A stretch of 5,672 nt of DNA from an uncultured Bacteriovorax sp. (GCA_946482295.1 CAMLRB010000223.1:1-5672), one strand, 5' to 3'. Counted from the stretch's first letter, positions 1 through 5,501 are shown. Translations and numbers: made by a program. Notes: generated from the sequence alone by a model not told the origin.

Positions 1-10
1 TTAAAACAAA

Positions 11-15
11 AAGGA
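11..15 (+). promoter_or_regulatory. Ribosome binding site of the alpha/beta hydrolase gene
   Basis: AAGGA lies 7 nt before the ATG at 23 and 13 nt before a second in-frame ATG at 29. The spacing favours the first ATG. The 22 bases before the gene are otherwise too short to show a promoter or the end of a preceding gene. Confidence 0.75.
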
Positions 16-22
16 CACTCTC

Positions 23-886
23 ATGTTCATGGAAAAAAAGTTTTTAAAGATGCGTGATGGAATTGAACTCTATGTAAAAATCAAAGAGTCTGCCTCACCA
101 GTGTGGATTATCGCTTCTCATGGAATTGGCGAGCATATGGAGCGTCACCAATACCTTTTTGAAATGTTTGGACATGACTTCAATATTTTTCAATATGATT
201 TACGTGGGCACGGCAGGAGTACTGGCAAACGCGCTTACGTCAAAGATTTCGGCGATTACATGGAAGATCTTAAAGAAATCGTCCAATTCCTGAAAGATAA
301 GTACCGCATGGATAAACACGTTCTTTTTGGTCATAGCATGGGGGGACTCATTACCTGTGCCTATATCCAAAATTACGTGGAAGAAGCAAATTACCCCATT
401 AGATTGATTGTGAACGCTCCTCCAGTTGGGGCGGATGGATTTCTGGGAACTCTTGTTAAAGTTCTCCCGCAACAAGCGTTACAACTTTTCTGCGACATCC
501 CTTATTCGCATCCACTTTCGAACCTGGTGGATTTAAGATATCTCTCTCACGACGCACGGGTGAAAACAGATTATGAAAACGATGAACTGAACTGTTTAAA
601 ACTTGAATCGAAATTGATTTTTGAGCTCATGAAAACATCGCAGAAAGTTTTCTCCCGCCCCCTACGTTCAAAATGTCCTAGTTTTGTGACTGTTGGAAAT
701 GGAGATCGAATTGTGGGGAGTAAAGAATTGATTAATTATTTCAGCACCGTCGATAAATCTTTTAACTTAAAAGTTTTCGACGGCGCTTATCATGAAATTC
801 ATAACGAGATTGAAAAGTATCGCAAGCCGTATTTTGATCACCTAAAGAGCATCATGAATGAAGCTAAGTTAACAGTTAACGTTTAA
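23..886 (+). CDS. Alpha/beta hydrolase, monoacylglycerol lipase-like (serine aminopeptidase S33/Hydrolase_4 type)
   Basis: A 287-residue cytosolic-looking serine hydrolase with no signal peptide or membrane segment. The family (Hydrolase_4, including monoacylglycerol lipase and lysophospholipase) cleaves acyl esters of lipids; the true substrate cannot be read from sequence. Visible motifs in order: the oxyanion-hole region SHGIGEHMER at 32-41, which resembles the HGxGEHxxR signature of monoacylglycerol lipases; DLRGHGRSTGKR at 59-70; the nucleophile elbow GHSMGG at 103-108 with Ser105; the acid in GNGDRIV, Asp228; and the base in GAYHEIHNE, His257. The triad is complete and the length is normal (about 270-310). 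The lid/cap region is roughly 135-210. The start at 23 is set by AAGGA 7 nt upstream. The gene ends tail to tail with the Ste24 gene, overlapping it by 11 bp, and no intrinsic terminator follows. Family is certain; lipid substrate is inferred. Confidence 0.93.
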   Translation: MFMEKKFLKMRDGIELYVKIKESASPVWIIASHGIGEHMERHQYLFEMFGHDFNIFQYDLRGHGRSTGKRAYVKDFGDYMEDLKEIVQFLKDKYRMDKHVLFGHSMGGLITCAYIQNYVEEANYPIRLIVNAPPVGADGFLGTLVKVLPQQALQLFCDIPYSHPLSNLVDLRYLSHDARVKTDYENDELNCLKLESKLIFELMKTSQKVFSRPLRSKCPSFVTVGNGDRIVGSKELINYFSTVDKSFNLKVFDGAYHEIHNEIEKYRKPYFDHLKSIMNEAKLTVNV

Positions 887-2132
887 ACGACAACGATTCA
901 AGATAACGGACGCGTTCACTTGCCGGTGGATGCGAAAAATAAAACTTACTATAAACCGGATCTGGCGTGAGTGTGCTTGCATTGTCTTTGTACATTTTTA
1001 CGAGAGCGGAAATAAGTTTTGTGGCCTTCGCGTTTTCGCTCGCAAAATGATCTGCTTCATATTCATGCTTTCTTGAGATCCACGAAAAGACGGGTGTCAG
1101 AAGAAATGTATATACTCCGGCCACCATTGAAAATAATGTCAATGACATATAATTTGTGACAGTTTGTACACCATGTCCTGCGAGGAAAGCCGTATTGTCT
1201 TTCAGGGCCCCTAAAAGAGCAAAACCAATGAAGCTGATGATGAAACTTCTGATCATTCCTTTGATAATGTGCTTTTTCTTCATGTGCCCTAGTTCATGCG
1301 CCATGACGGCTTCGACTTCTTCAGCTTCAAGCGAGTTGAGAAGCGTATCGAAGAATACGATTCGTTTGTTTTTACCAAAACCTGTGAAGTAGGCGTTACC
1401 GTGTCCTGATCTTTTTGAAGCATCCATTACGAAAATGCCAGAGCTGTGAAATCCACAACGTTCCATCAAGTTGAGAATACGATTTTTTACTTCACCTTCT
1501 TCAAGAGGAGAAAACTTGTTAAAGAGGGGAGCAATAAAACGCGGATAGATGAATACGAGAAGAAGTTGAACAGTTGTGAGGAATACAAAGGCATAAATCC
1601 ACCATTTGTCTCCCAAACGTTCCATGATCCAAAGAATGGAATAGGCGATCGGTCCACCAAGAACTATAGCGAGGAGGGCCCCTTTAACCATATCGCTTAA
1701 AAATGTACGAACAGTTGTCTTATTAAATCCAAATTTTTCTTCGATGACAAAAGTGAAGTAAAGGGTTTTAGGGAGAGAAAGAATAGATGTCACAATTCCG
1801 AGTAGTGCAAAGAAATAAAGACCATCGATTAATTGATTATCTGACATACCCATCACGGCGCGATTGATGAGCTCTAAACCACCAAGTAGAGTTAGACCTA
1901 AGAAAACAACGAGGTCGATGAGATGAAAGACTTGGTTTGCTTTAATTTTTTCTACTGAGTAATCAGCGGCCTTTTGATGATCTGCTAAGCTAATATGTCC
2001 CGCAAATTTTTCGGGAACTTTATCGCGGTTTTGCAGAATGTGTTTCATGTTTCTTTTGTCTAACACGCTTTCCAAAACACTTTTGATGGAAAGAACAATG
2101 AGAAACAGAGTCGTAAAAAATTTTGCATCCAT
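876..2132 (-). CDS. Ste24-type (CAAX prenyl protease 1-like) M48 integral-membrane zinc metalloprotease
   Basis: A 418-residue polytopic membrane protease, the normal length for the M48A/Ste24 family. About seven hydrophobic segments can be seen (roughly 5-22, 68-90, 104-127, 150-171, 178-198, 291-310, 326-350), matching the seven-helix barrel known for Ste24. The catalytic motif HELGH at 279-283 supplies two zinc ligands (His279, His283) and the general base Glu280. The third ligand is Glu357 in EYEAD (357-361). SHPP at 400-403 matches the conserved substrate-binding histidine region. Residues about 25-200 fit the Peptidase_M48_N domain and about 203-415 the protease domain. In eukaryotes the enzyme trims prenylated CAAX proteins; bacteria generally lack such substrates, so here a role in inner-membrane protein quality control is inferred. 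The start is backed by AAGGA 9 nt upstream. It is divergent from gloB and convergent with the hydrolase gene. Confidence 0.95.
   Translation of the reverse strand: MDAKFFTTLFLIVLSIKSVLESVLDKRNMKHILQNRDKVPEKFAGHISLADHQKAADYSVEKIKANQVFHLIDLVVFLGLTLLGGLELINRAVMGMSDNQLIDGLYFFALLGIVTSILSLPKTLYFTFVIEEKFGFNKTTVRTFLSDMVKGALLAIVLGGPIAYSILWIMERLGDKWWIYAFVFLTTVQLLLVFIYPRFIAPLFNKFSPLEEGEVKNRILNLMERCGFHSSGIFVMDASKRSGHGNAYFTGFGKNKRIVFFDTLLNSLEAEEVEAVMAHELGHMKKKHIIKGMIRSFIISFIGFALLGALKDNTAFLAGHGVQTVTNYMSLTLFSMVAGVYTFLLTPVFSWISRKHEYEADHFASENAKATKLISALVKMYKDNASTLTPDPVYSKFYFSHPPASERVRYLESLSFKR
880..889. repeat. 10-bp perfect palindrome at the convergent gene junction
   Basis: CGTTTAAACG is a perfect dyad that contains the hydrolase stop codon (884-886) and lies a few bases before the stop codon of the opposing Ste24 gene (876-878). 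Two GTTAAC palindromes sit just to its left. There is no GC-rich stem and no T-tract in either direction, so I do not call it a terminator. Confidence 0.4.
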
Positions 2133-2141
2133 TTTAGAGAA

Positions 2142-2146
2142 TCCTT
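2142..2146 (-). promoter_or_regulatory. Ribosome binding site of the Ste24-type protease gene
   Basis: Reading the minus strand, AAGGA lies 9 nt before the ATG at 2132, a slightly long but acceptable spacing. It supports this start codon. Confidence 0.65.
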
Positions 2147-2147
2147 T

Positions 2148-2157
2148 GCTTTAAAGC
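2148..2157. repeat. 10-bp perfect palindrome in the divergent promoter region (possible operator)
   Basis: GCTTTAAAGC is a perfect dyad lying between the Ste24 ribosome site and the candidate start sites of both divergent genes. Its centre TTTAAA coincides with the candidate -35 box of the gloB promoter, a position where a bound repressor would act. The AT-rich core makes a chance palindrome quite possible. Confidence 0.3.
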
Positions 2158-2178
2158 TTAATATACGTCGAGTATAGT
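2150..2178 (+). promoter_or_regulatory. Candidate sigma-70 promoter for gloB-bcp, possibly leaderless
   Basis: TTTAAA (2150-2155, 4 of 6 to TTGACA) and TATAGT (2173-2178, 5 of 6 to TATAAT) are separated by 17 bp. The usual distance from a -10 box places the first transcribed base at about 2184-2186, exactly at the gloB ATG (2186). That gene lacks a usable Shine-Dalgarno sequence, which agrees with a leaderless message. It is a prediction from two hexamers only. Confidence 0.5.
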
Positions 2179-2200
2179 ATGGACTATGAAAGTCGAGCAA
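2171..2200 (-). promoter_or_regulatory. Candidate sigma-70 promoter for the Ste24-type protease gene
   Basis: On the minus strand, TTGCTC (2200-2195, 3 of 6) is followed after 18 bp by TATACT (2176-2171, 5 of 6). Transcription would start near 2164 and give a leader of about 30 nt that includes the AAGGA ribosome site. The -10 box overlaps that of the opposing gloB promoter, and the -35 lies inside the gloB coding region. An alternative -10, TATATT (2165-2160), has no recognisable -35. Confidence 0.4.
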
Positions 2201-2962
2201 ATCTTCTTTAAGAATACACTACGAAACTTTTCCTACCTCATCACTTTTTCTGATGGGGCCATCTTTTGTATTGATCCCTTTAGCGCTGCGGAGGTTCAAA
2301 AGATGCTAGGTCAGCGGAAATTAAAGGCCATCATTACGACTCATGATCACTGCGACCATCACTCGGGAAATGCAGAACTTATTGAGTGTCATCACTGCGA
2401 AGTCTGGGCCCATCCTCTTGCTCATGTTTCTCATAAATCGCGTGATCTGCATCATCATGAAGTGATCCATGAATGCCATGAAGGGGACAATGTATGGAAG
2501 ATGGAATGTGTTTATACACCAGGGCACACGGCTTCGCATATTGGTGTCCTTGTGAAAAAAAATAGACATCCTTTTGCTTTTTTTACCGGAGATTGTTTTT
2601 TCAATGCTGGAGTAGGGAACTGTAAAAGCGGTGATCCAACTGTCATGTTTCATACCATCGATAATATTTTCTCAACACTTCCGGATGATTTGATCATTTA
2701 CCCGGGCCACGAATATCTCAAGAGAAATTTAGAATTCACATTGAGTGTGGAAAAAGAAAATGCAAAGGCGAAGGACTTTTTGGAAAATATAAAGTCACTC
2801 AATCTCGATGAAACTTTTTTTCACAATTCCATGCAAACCGAGCGAGAAATAAATATGTTTTTGCGACTGGAAGAAAACACTGTTGTCAAAAACCTCGATC
2901 TTTCTCATAATGACAAAAAATCTGTATTCCTCAAACTGCGTGATTTGCGCGATAAATGGTAA
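2186..2962 (+). CDS. gloB: GloB-type hydroxyacylglutathione hydrolase (metallo-beta-lactamase fold, glyoxalase II family)
   Basis: This 258-residue cytosolic enzyme belongs to the glyoxalase II family, which hydrolyses S-lactoylglutathione to lactate and glutathione, the last step of methylglyoxal detoxification. The two-metal site is complete: HDHCDH at 53-58 (His53, His55, Asp57, His58), PGHT with His114, TGDCFF with Asp136, and PGHEY with His175. After the fold, residues about 176-258 carry the family's helical substrate-binding domain: HEYLKRNLEF, EREINMFLRLEE (219-230) and the ending LRDLRDKW all resemble GloB. This separates it from generic MBL hydrolases. A histidine-rich stretch (51-98) is unusual. 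The ATG at 2186 has no proper Shine-Dalgarno, yet the protein start MKVEQIFFKN fits the family. The next in-frame Met is residue 40, inside the fold. It is followed after 9 bp by bcp. No glyoxalase I gene is visible here. Confidence 0.85.
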   Translation: MKVEQIFFKNTLRNFSYLITFSDGAIFCIDPFSAAEVQKMLGQRKLKAIITTHDHCDHHSGNAELIECHHCEVWAHPLAHVSHKSRDLHHHEVIHECHEGDNVWKMECVYTPGHTASHIGVLVKKNRHPFAFFTGDCFFNAGVGNCKSGDPTVMFHTIDNIFSTLPDDLIIYPGHEYLKRNLEFTLSVEKENAKAKDFLENIKSLNLDETFFHNSMQTEREINMFLRLEENTVVKNLDLSHNDKKSVFLKLRDLRDKW

Positions 2963-2965
2963 GGA
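2960..2965 (+). promoter_or_regulatory. Ribosome binding site of bcp overlapping the gloB stop codon
   Basis: TAAGGA contains the gloB TAA (2960-2962) and lies 6 nt before the bcp ATG at 2972. A second in-frame ATG at 2978 would be 12 nt away, so 2972 is preferred. The arrangement implies a shared transcript and possibly translational coupling. Confidence 0.75.
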
Positions 2966-2971
2966 CTCTCT

Positions 2972-3439
2972 ATGACAATGCCTAAAGTTGGATCAAATGC
3001 ACCGGCCTTTTCACTCCTCAATCAAAATGATGAAAAAATAAGCTTGAAAGATTTGAAAGGTAAAAACGTTGTCGTTTATTTTTACCCAAAGGCAATGACT
3101 CCTGGATGTACGACTCAGGCCTGTGGCATTCGCGACACCAAAAAAGAATGGGCGAAGAACAATACTGTTGTCTTGGGAATCAGTCCTGATGAACCTAAAA
3201 AACTTCTCAAATTCCAGGAGAAAGAAGGATTAAACTTCGATTTGCTATCTGATCCTGATCACTCCATTGCCGATAAATATGGGGTTTGGGGAGAAAAAAA
3301 ATTCATGGGACGTGTTTATGATGGGATTCATCGCATTACGTTTATCATCGGCCCTGATGGTAAAATCAAGCATATAATGGATGATGTCAAAACCAAATCT
3401 CATCACGAAGATGTTCTAAAGCTCATCAAAGAACTGTAG
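2972..3439 (+). CDS. bcp: Thioredoxin-dependent thiol peroxidase Bcp (atypical 2-Cys peroxiredoxin)
   Basis: A 155-residue peroxiredoxin of the Bcp/PrxQ class, nearly the same length as E. coli Bcp (156). It reduces hydrogen peroxide and organic hydroperoxides in the cytosol, using thioredoxin as electron donor. The active-site block FYPKAMTPGCTTQACGIRD (37-55) holds the peroxidatic Cys46 and, five residues on, Cys51, the resolving cysteine of the E. coli-type intramolecular disulfide. The family Thr43 and Pro44 are present. Further blocks LLSDPDHSIADKYGVWGEKK (235-254 of the usual alignment region, here about 90-109), FMGRVYDGIHRITF and HHEDVL near the end also follow the E. coli protein closely. 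Expression is likely coupled to gloB, 9 bp upstream, giving a paired electrophile and peroxide detoxification unit. The next gene follows after 63 bp with no terminator visible. Confidence 0.96.
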   Translation: MTMPKVGSNAPAFSLLNQNDEKISLKDLKGKNVVVYFYPKAMTPGCTTQACGIRDTKKEWAKNNTVVLGISPDEPKKLLKFQEKEGLNFDLLSDPDHSIADKYGVWGEKKFMGRVYDGIHRITFIIGPDGKIKHIMDDVKTKSHHEDVLKLIKEL

Positions 3440-3446
3440 TCACCTA

Positions 3447-3475
3447 TAGTCACATACTGCACTTTCTGCTAGCTT
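3447..3475 (+). promoter_or_regulatory. Weak candidate promoter before the nuclease gene
   Basis: TAGTCA (3447-3452, 4 of 6 to the -35 consensus) and TAGCTT (3470-3475, 3 of 6 to the -10) have 17-bp spacing in the 63-bp gap after bcp. TAGTCAC occurs twice here (3437-3443 and 3447-3453) with a 10-bp period. The match is poor, and the nuclease may simply be the third gene of the gloB-bcp transcript. Confidence 0.2.
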
Positions 3476-3490
3476 TTAAGCCTCATACCC

Positions 3491-3495
3491 GGAGG
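3491..3495 (+). promoter_or_regulatory. Ribosome binding site of the nuclease gene
   Basis: GGAGG, the strongest Shine-Dalgarno in the window, is 7 nt before the ATG at 3503 and 10 nt before the adjacent ATG at 3506. Either start is possible; they differ by one methionine and do not alter the signal peptide. Confidence 0.8.
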
Positions 3496-3502
3496 CCCAC
3501 AC

Positions 3503-4684
3503 ATGATGAAACACTTTTTGTTTTTAGCTGCCATTCTATTAACTTCTTATGGCACCCCTCTGCATGCCAAAACGTTAAACGTAATGTCTTACAACGTAGA
3601 AAATCTTTTCGATACCAAACACGATGTCGTGAACGGAAAAGATAAAAACGATTGGACGCTTTTGCCAAAAGATTATCCAGGCAAAAAAGATTTCTGTAAG
3701 GAAGAAAAAAACAAATTCCGTCGTAATGAATGTTTCGACACGGACTGGACGGAAGCTAAAGTTGATTTGAGAATCAATCAAATCGCAGAAGTTGTTGGTT
3801 CACGCAAGGAGCAGCCAGATTTTATCGGACTAATCGAAGTTGAAAATGCTGAGATCGTAGGACGTTTAGGAAAAAAACTTGGTTATGACCAATTAGAAAT
3901 TACTGAGAGCCCTGACTTCCGCGGTGTCGACGTAGCTCTTCTTTATAAAAGTAACCCTGCCATTAAAAAAATCTCTCGTACAGAGCACGTTGTTCCTGTT
4001 GATTATCCTTCACGAAATATTCTTGAAGTTGAATTTCTCATCAATGATACTTACCCACTTACGCTTTTTGTGAATCACTGGCCTTCACTTGCCAATCCTG
4101 ATTCATGGAGAATAAAAGCGGCCGAAGTTCTCGCTAACCGTATTAAAGAAATTCTTGCGAAGAATCCACAAATGAATATTCTCGCGATGGGTGACTTCAA
4201 CACCATCCCGGAAAATAATCCTCATCCGTTCACCACGGTTCTTTTCAAAGACAACCTCCTCACGGGAGTCGCTGATGAATTTCATGCAAATAAAGAAATC
4301 AGTGAAGATTTAAAAAAGAAAATGTCACCTGGAACTTATTATTACTCACCGAAAGATCAGTGGAATATGCTTGATCAATTTTTCATCAACTCAAACTTGA
4401 AAGATGGAAAAGATATGGATCTTAAAGTGTCGACTTTCGAAATTCACAATCCTTCATTTGCGATTAAAGAATTGTCAAAACTCACTGGCACTGATGACGA
4501 AAAAGACCGCAAGATTATTCTTGCACCAAAGCGTTTCAATGCGGATGGTGATAATAAAGAAAAGATGGGCTACTCAGATCACTTCCCAATTGTTGTGAGT
4601 CTTGATTACCCGGAAGTTCAACCCAAGGCCGTCACTCCAGTGAAAGAAGCGAAGAAGGAAAAAGCAAAAAAAGCTAAGAAGTAG
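3503..4684 (+). CDS. Exported endonuclease/exonuclease/phosphatase (EEP) family protein, probable secreted nuclease
   Basis: A 393-residue EEP-fold protein with a Sec signal peptide: basic MMKH, hydrophobic 5-20, and a likely cut after LHA at 22. The mature protein is therefore periplasmic or secreted. Catalytic motifs in order: MSYNVENLFD (28-37, Asn31), GLIEVEN (109-115, metal-binding Glu112), GVDVALLY (141-148), VNHWPS (190-195, His192), MGDFNT (229-234, Asp231 and Asn233), WNMLDQFF (287-294) and YSDHFP (357-362, Asp359 and His360). All key residues of a Mg-dependent phosphodiesterase are present. SYNVENLFD at the mature N-terminus is typical of exported bacterial nucleases, so DNA or RNA is the likely substrate; a phosphatase or lipid-phosphodiesterase role is the alternative. 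Only two cysteines occur (65 and 77), suggesting one disulfide in an inserted loop. The C-terminal tail (about 375-393) is nine lysines among alanines, outside the catalytic fold. Confidence 0.9.
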   Translation: MMKHFLFLAAILLTSYGTPLHAKTLNVMSYNVENLFDTKHDVVNGKDKNDWTLLPKDYPGKKDFCKEEKNKFRRNECFDTDWTEAKVDLRINQIAEVVGSRKEQPDFIGLIEVENAEIVGRLGKKLGYDQLEITESPDFRGVDVALLYKSNPAIKKISRTEHVVPVDYPSRNILEVEFLINDTYPLTLFVNHWPSLANPDSWRIKAAEVLANRIKEILAKNPQMNILAMGDFNTIPENNPHPFTTVLFKDNLLTGVADEFHANKEISEDLKKKMSPGTYYYSPKDQWNMLDQFFINSNLKDGKDMDLKVSTFEIHNPSFAIKELSKLTGTDDEKDRKIILAPKRFNADGDNKEKMGYSDHFPIVVSLDYPEVQPKAVTPVKEAKKEKAKKAKK

Positions 4685-4688
4685 ATTT

Positions 4689-5501
4689 TTAGAGGCTTCT
4701 TCCAAGACCTAATTTGGAAGAAGCTTCATATAGAGGTAAGACTTCAGGAAGCATCTCTTTCAAACGATCTCTGCGTTTATCGCTCGCAGGGTGAGTAGAT
4801 AAAAAGGCCGGAGGCCCTTTTCCACCAGACGCCTGTGCGAAACGATCCCAAAATTCAACTGATTCTCGTGGATCATATCCTGCTTGACTCATCATTTTTA
4901 AACCAATTTCATCCGCTTCTGTTTCATGTGCACGCGAGAAGGGAAGAATCACACCGACAGTTGCGCCAACACCTAAAAGCGACATGATCATATTTCTTTT
5001 TTCTGGTTCCATGTTGCCTAAACCAACAACAGCGATTCCCGCCATCAAAACATTTGTGGCAATTGCTTGGCTCATACGCTGACCACCGTGACGAGCGAGA
5101 GCATGTCCAATTTCATGGCCCATAACTGTTGCTAGGCCCGCTTCATTTTTGGCGTATTTAAAGATGCCAGTATAAACGGCTACTTTTCCACCCGGAAGAC
5201 AGAACGCATTTGGTTCTTCACTTTCAATTGTTTTAAATTCCCATTGGAAGTCAGGCTTATTAGCAATGGACGCTATTTTTCTTCCGATTTCTTCCACCAT
5301 CTTTGCCTGAGGTGTTCCTGTTACGACTTTTTCTTTTTTTAGAATTTCTTGATAGGCCTGATCACCTTGTGCATTTTCATCAGCAGCACTTGTGAGTAGG
5401 AGAGATTTTTTTCCCGTCACTGGGTTTCTAGAGCATGACGGAGTCGATGCGAGAACAAGTGTCAAACAAACAGCAAGTACTGTAGATTTAGACTTGAGCA
5501 T
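4689..5501 (-). CDS. M48-family (OMA1/LoiP-like) zinc metalloprotease, probable periplasmic lipoprotein
   Basis: A 270-residue M48 protease. The N-terminus has a basic start (MLKSKS), a hydrophobic core (7-19) and Cys23 followed by SRNPVTGKK; a cysteine before xNPVTG is the hallmark of this lipoprotein group, so Cys23 is the likely lipid-modified residue even though TPSC is a poor lipobox. Ser at +2 suits outer-membrane sorting. NAFCLPGGKVAVYTGI (98-113) precedes the active site HEIGHALARH (129-138), with His129, Glu130 and His133; the third zinc ligand is Glu193 in ETEAD (193-197), then IGLKMMSQAGYDP (199-211) and THPAS (236-240). These follow the OMA1/LoiP branch, which degrades damaged or misassembled envelope proteins; it is unlike the 7-TM Ste24 protease nearby. 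The upstream gene overlaps its start by 14 nt, so expression is probably coupled. GGGA 7 nt upstream serves as ribosome site. Confidence 0.93.
   Translation of the reverse strand: MLKSKSTVLAVCLTLVLASTPSCSRNPVTGKKSLLLTSAADENAQGDQAYQEILKKEKVVTGTPQAKMVEEIGRKIASIANKPDFQWEFKTIESEEPNAFCLPGGKVAVYTGIFKYAKNEAGLATVMGHEIGHALARHGGQRMSQAIATNVLMAGIAVVGLGNMEPEKRNMIMSLLGVGATVGVILPFSRAHETEADEIGLKMMSQAGYDPRESVEFWDRFAQASGGKGPPAFLSTHPASDKRRDRLKEMLPEVLPLYEASSKLGLGRSL
4692..4727. terminator. Long stem-loop at the convergent nuclease/protease junction (possible bidirectional 3'-end element)
   Basis: GAGGCTTCTTCCAA (4692-4705) pairs with TTGGAAGAAGCTTC (4714-4727): 14 consecutive pairs including one G-U on the plus-strand RNA, with an 8-nt loop. 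It begins 7 nt after the nuclease stop codon and covers exactly the last 12 sense codons of the opposing protease gene. Neither side has a proper T-tract downstream in its reading direction, so a classical intrinsic terminator is not supported; an RNA 3'-end stabilising hairpin or a Rho-assisted end is as likely. Confidence 0.5.

Noticed and set aside
200..475. Minus-strand open frame of 91 codons inside the hydrolase gene
   Set aside because: It lies wholly opposite a gene with complete catalytic motifs, has no ribosome site worth noting and its translation resembles no protein.
886..960. Search for an intrinsic terminator after the hydrolase gene
   Set aside because: No GC-rich stem followed by a T-run was found on the plus strand; the stretch is coding for the Ste24 C-terminus.
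1156..1700. Plus-strand open frames (78 and 84 codons) opposite the Ste24 gene
   Set aside because: Both are antisense to a well-supported membrane protease; their composition mirrors that gene's codons and shows no domain.
2321..2653. Minus-strand 110-codon frame opposite gloB, rich in Met and Phe
   Set aside because: The Met/His-rich look comes from the complement of histidine codons (CAT/ATG) in the gloB metal-binding region.
3437..3453. Two copies of TAGTCAC with a 10-bp period after bcp
   Set aside because: Two 7-mers, one of them using the stop codon, are too little to call a regulatory repeat or attachment site.
3483..4598. Short frames in both directions within the nuclease gene
   Set aside because: All are covered by a 393-codon gene with signal peptide and all EEP motifs; none has a credible start signal.
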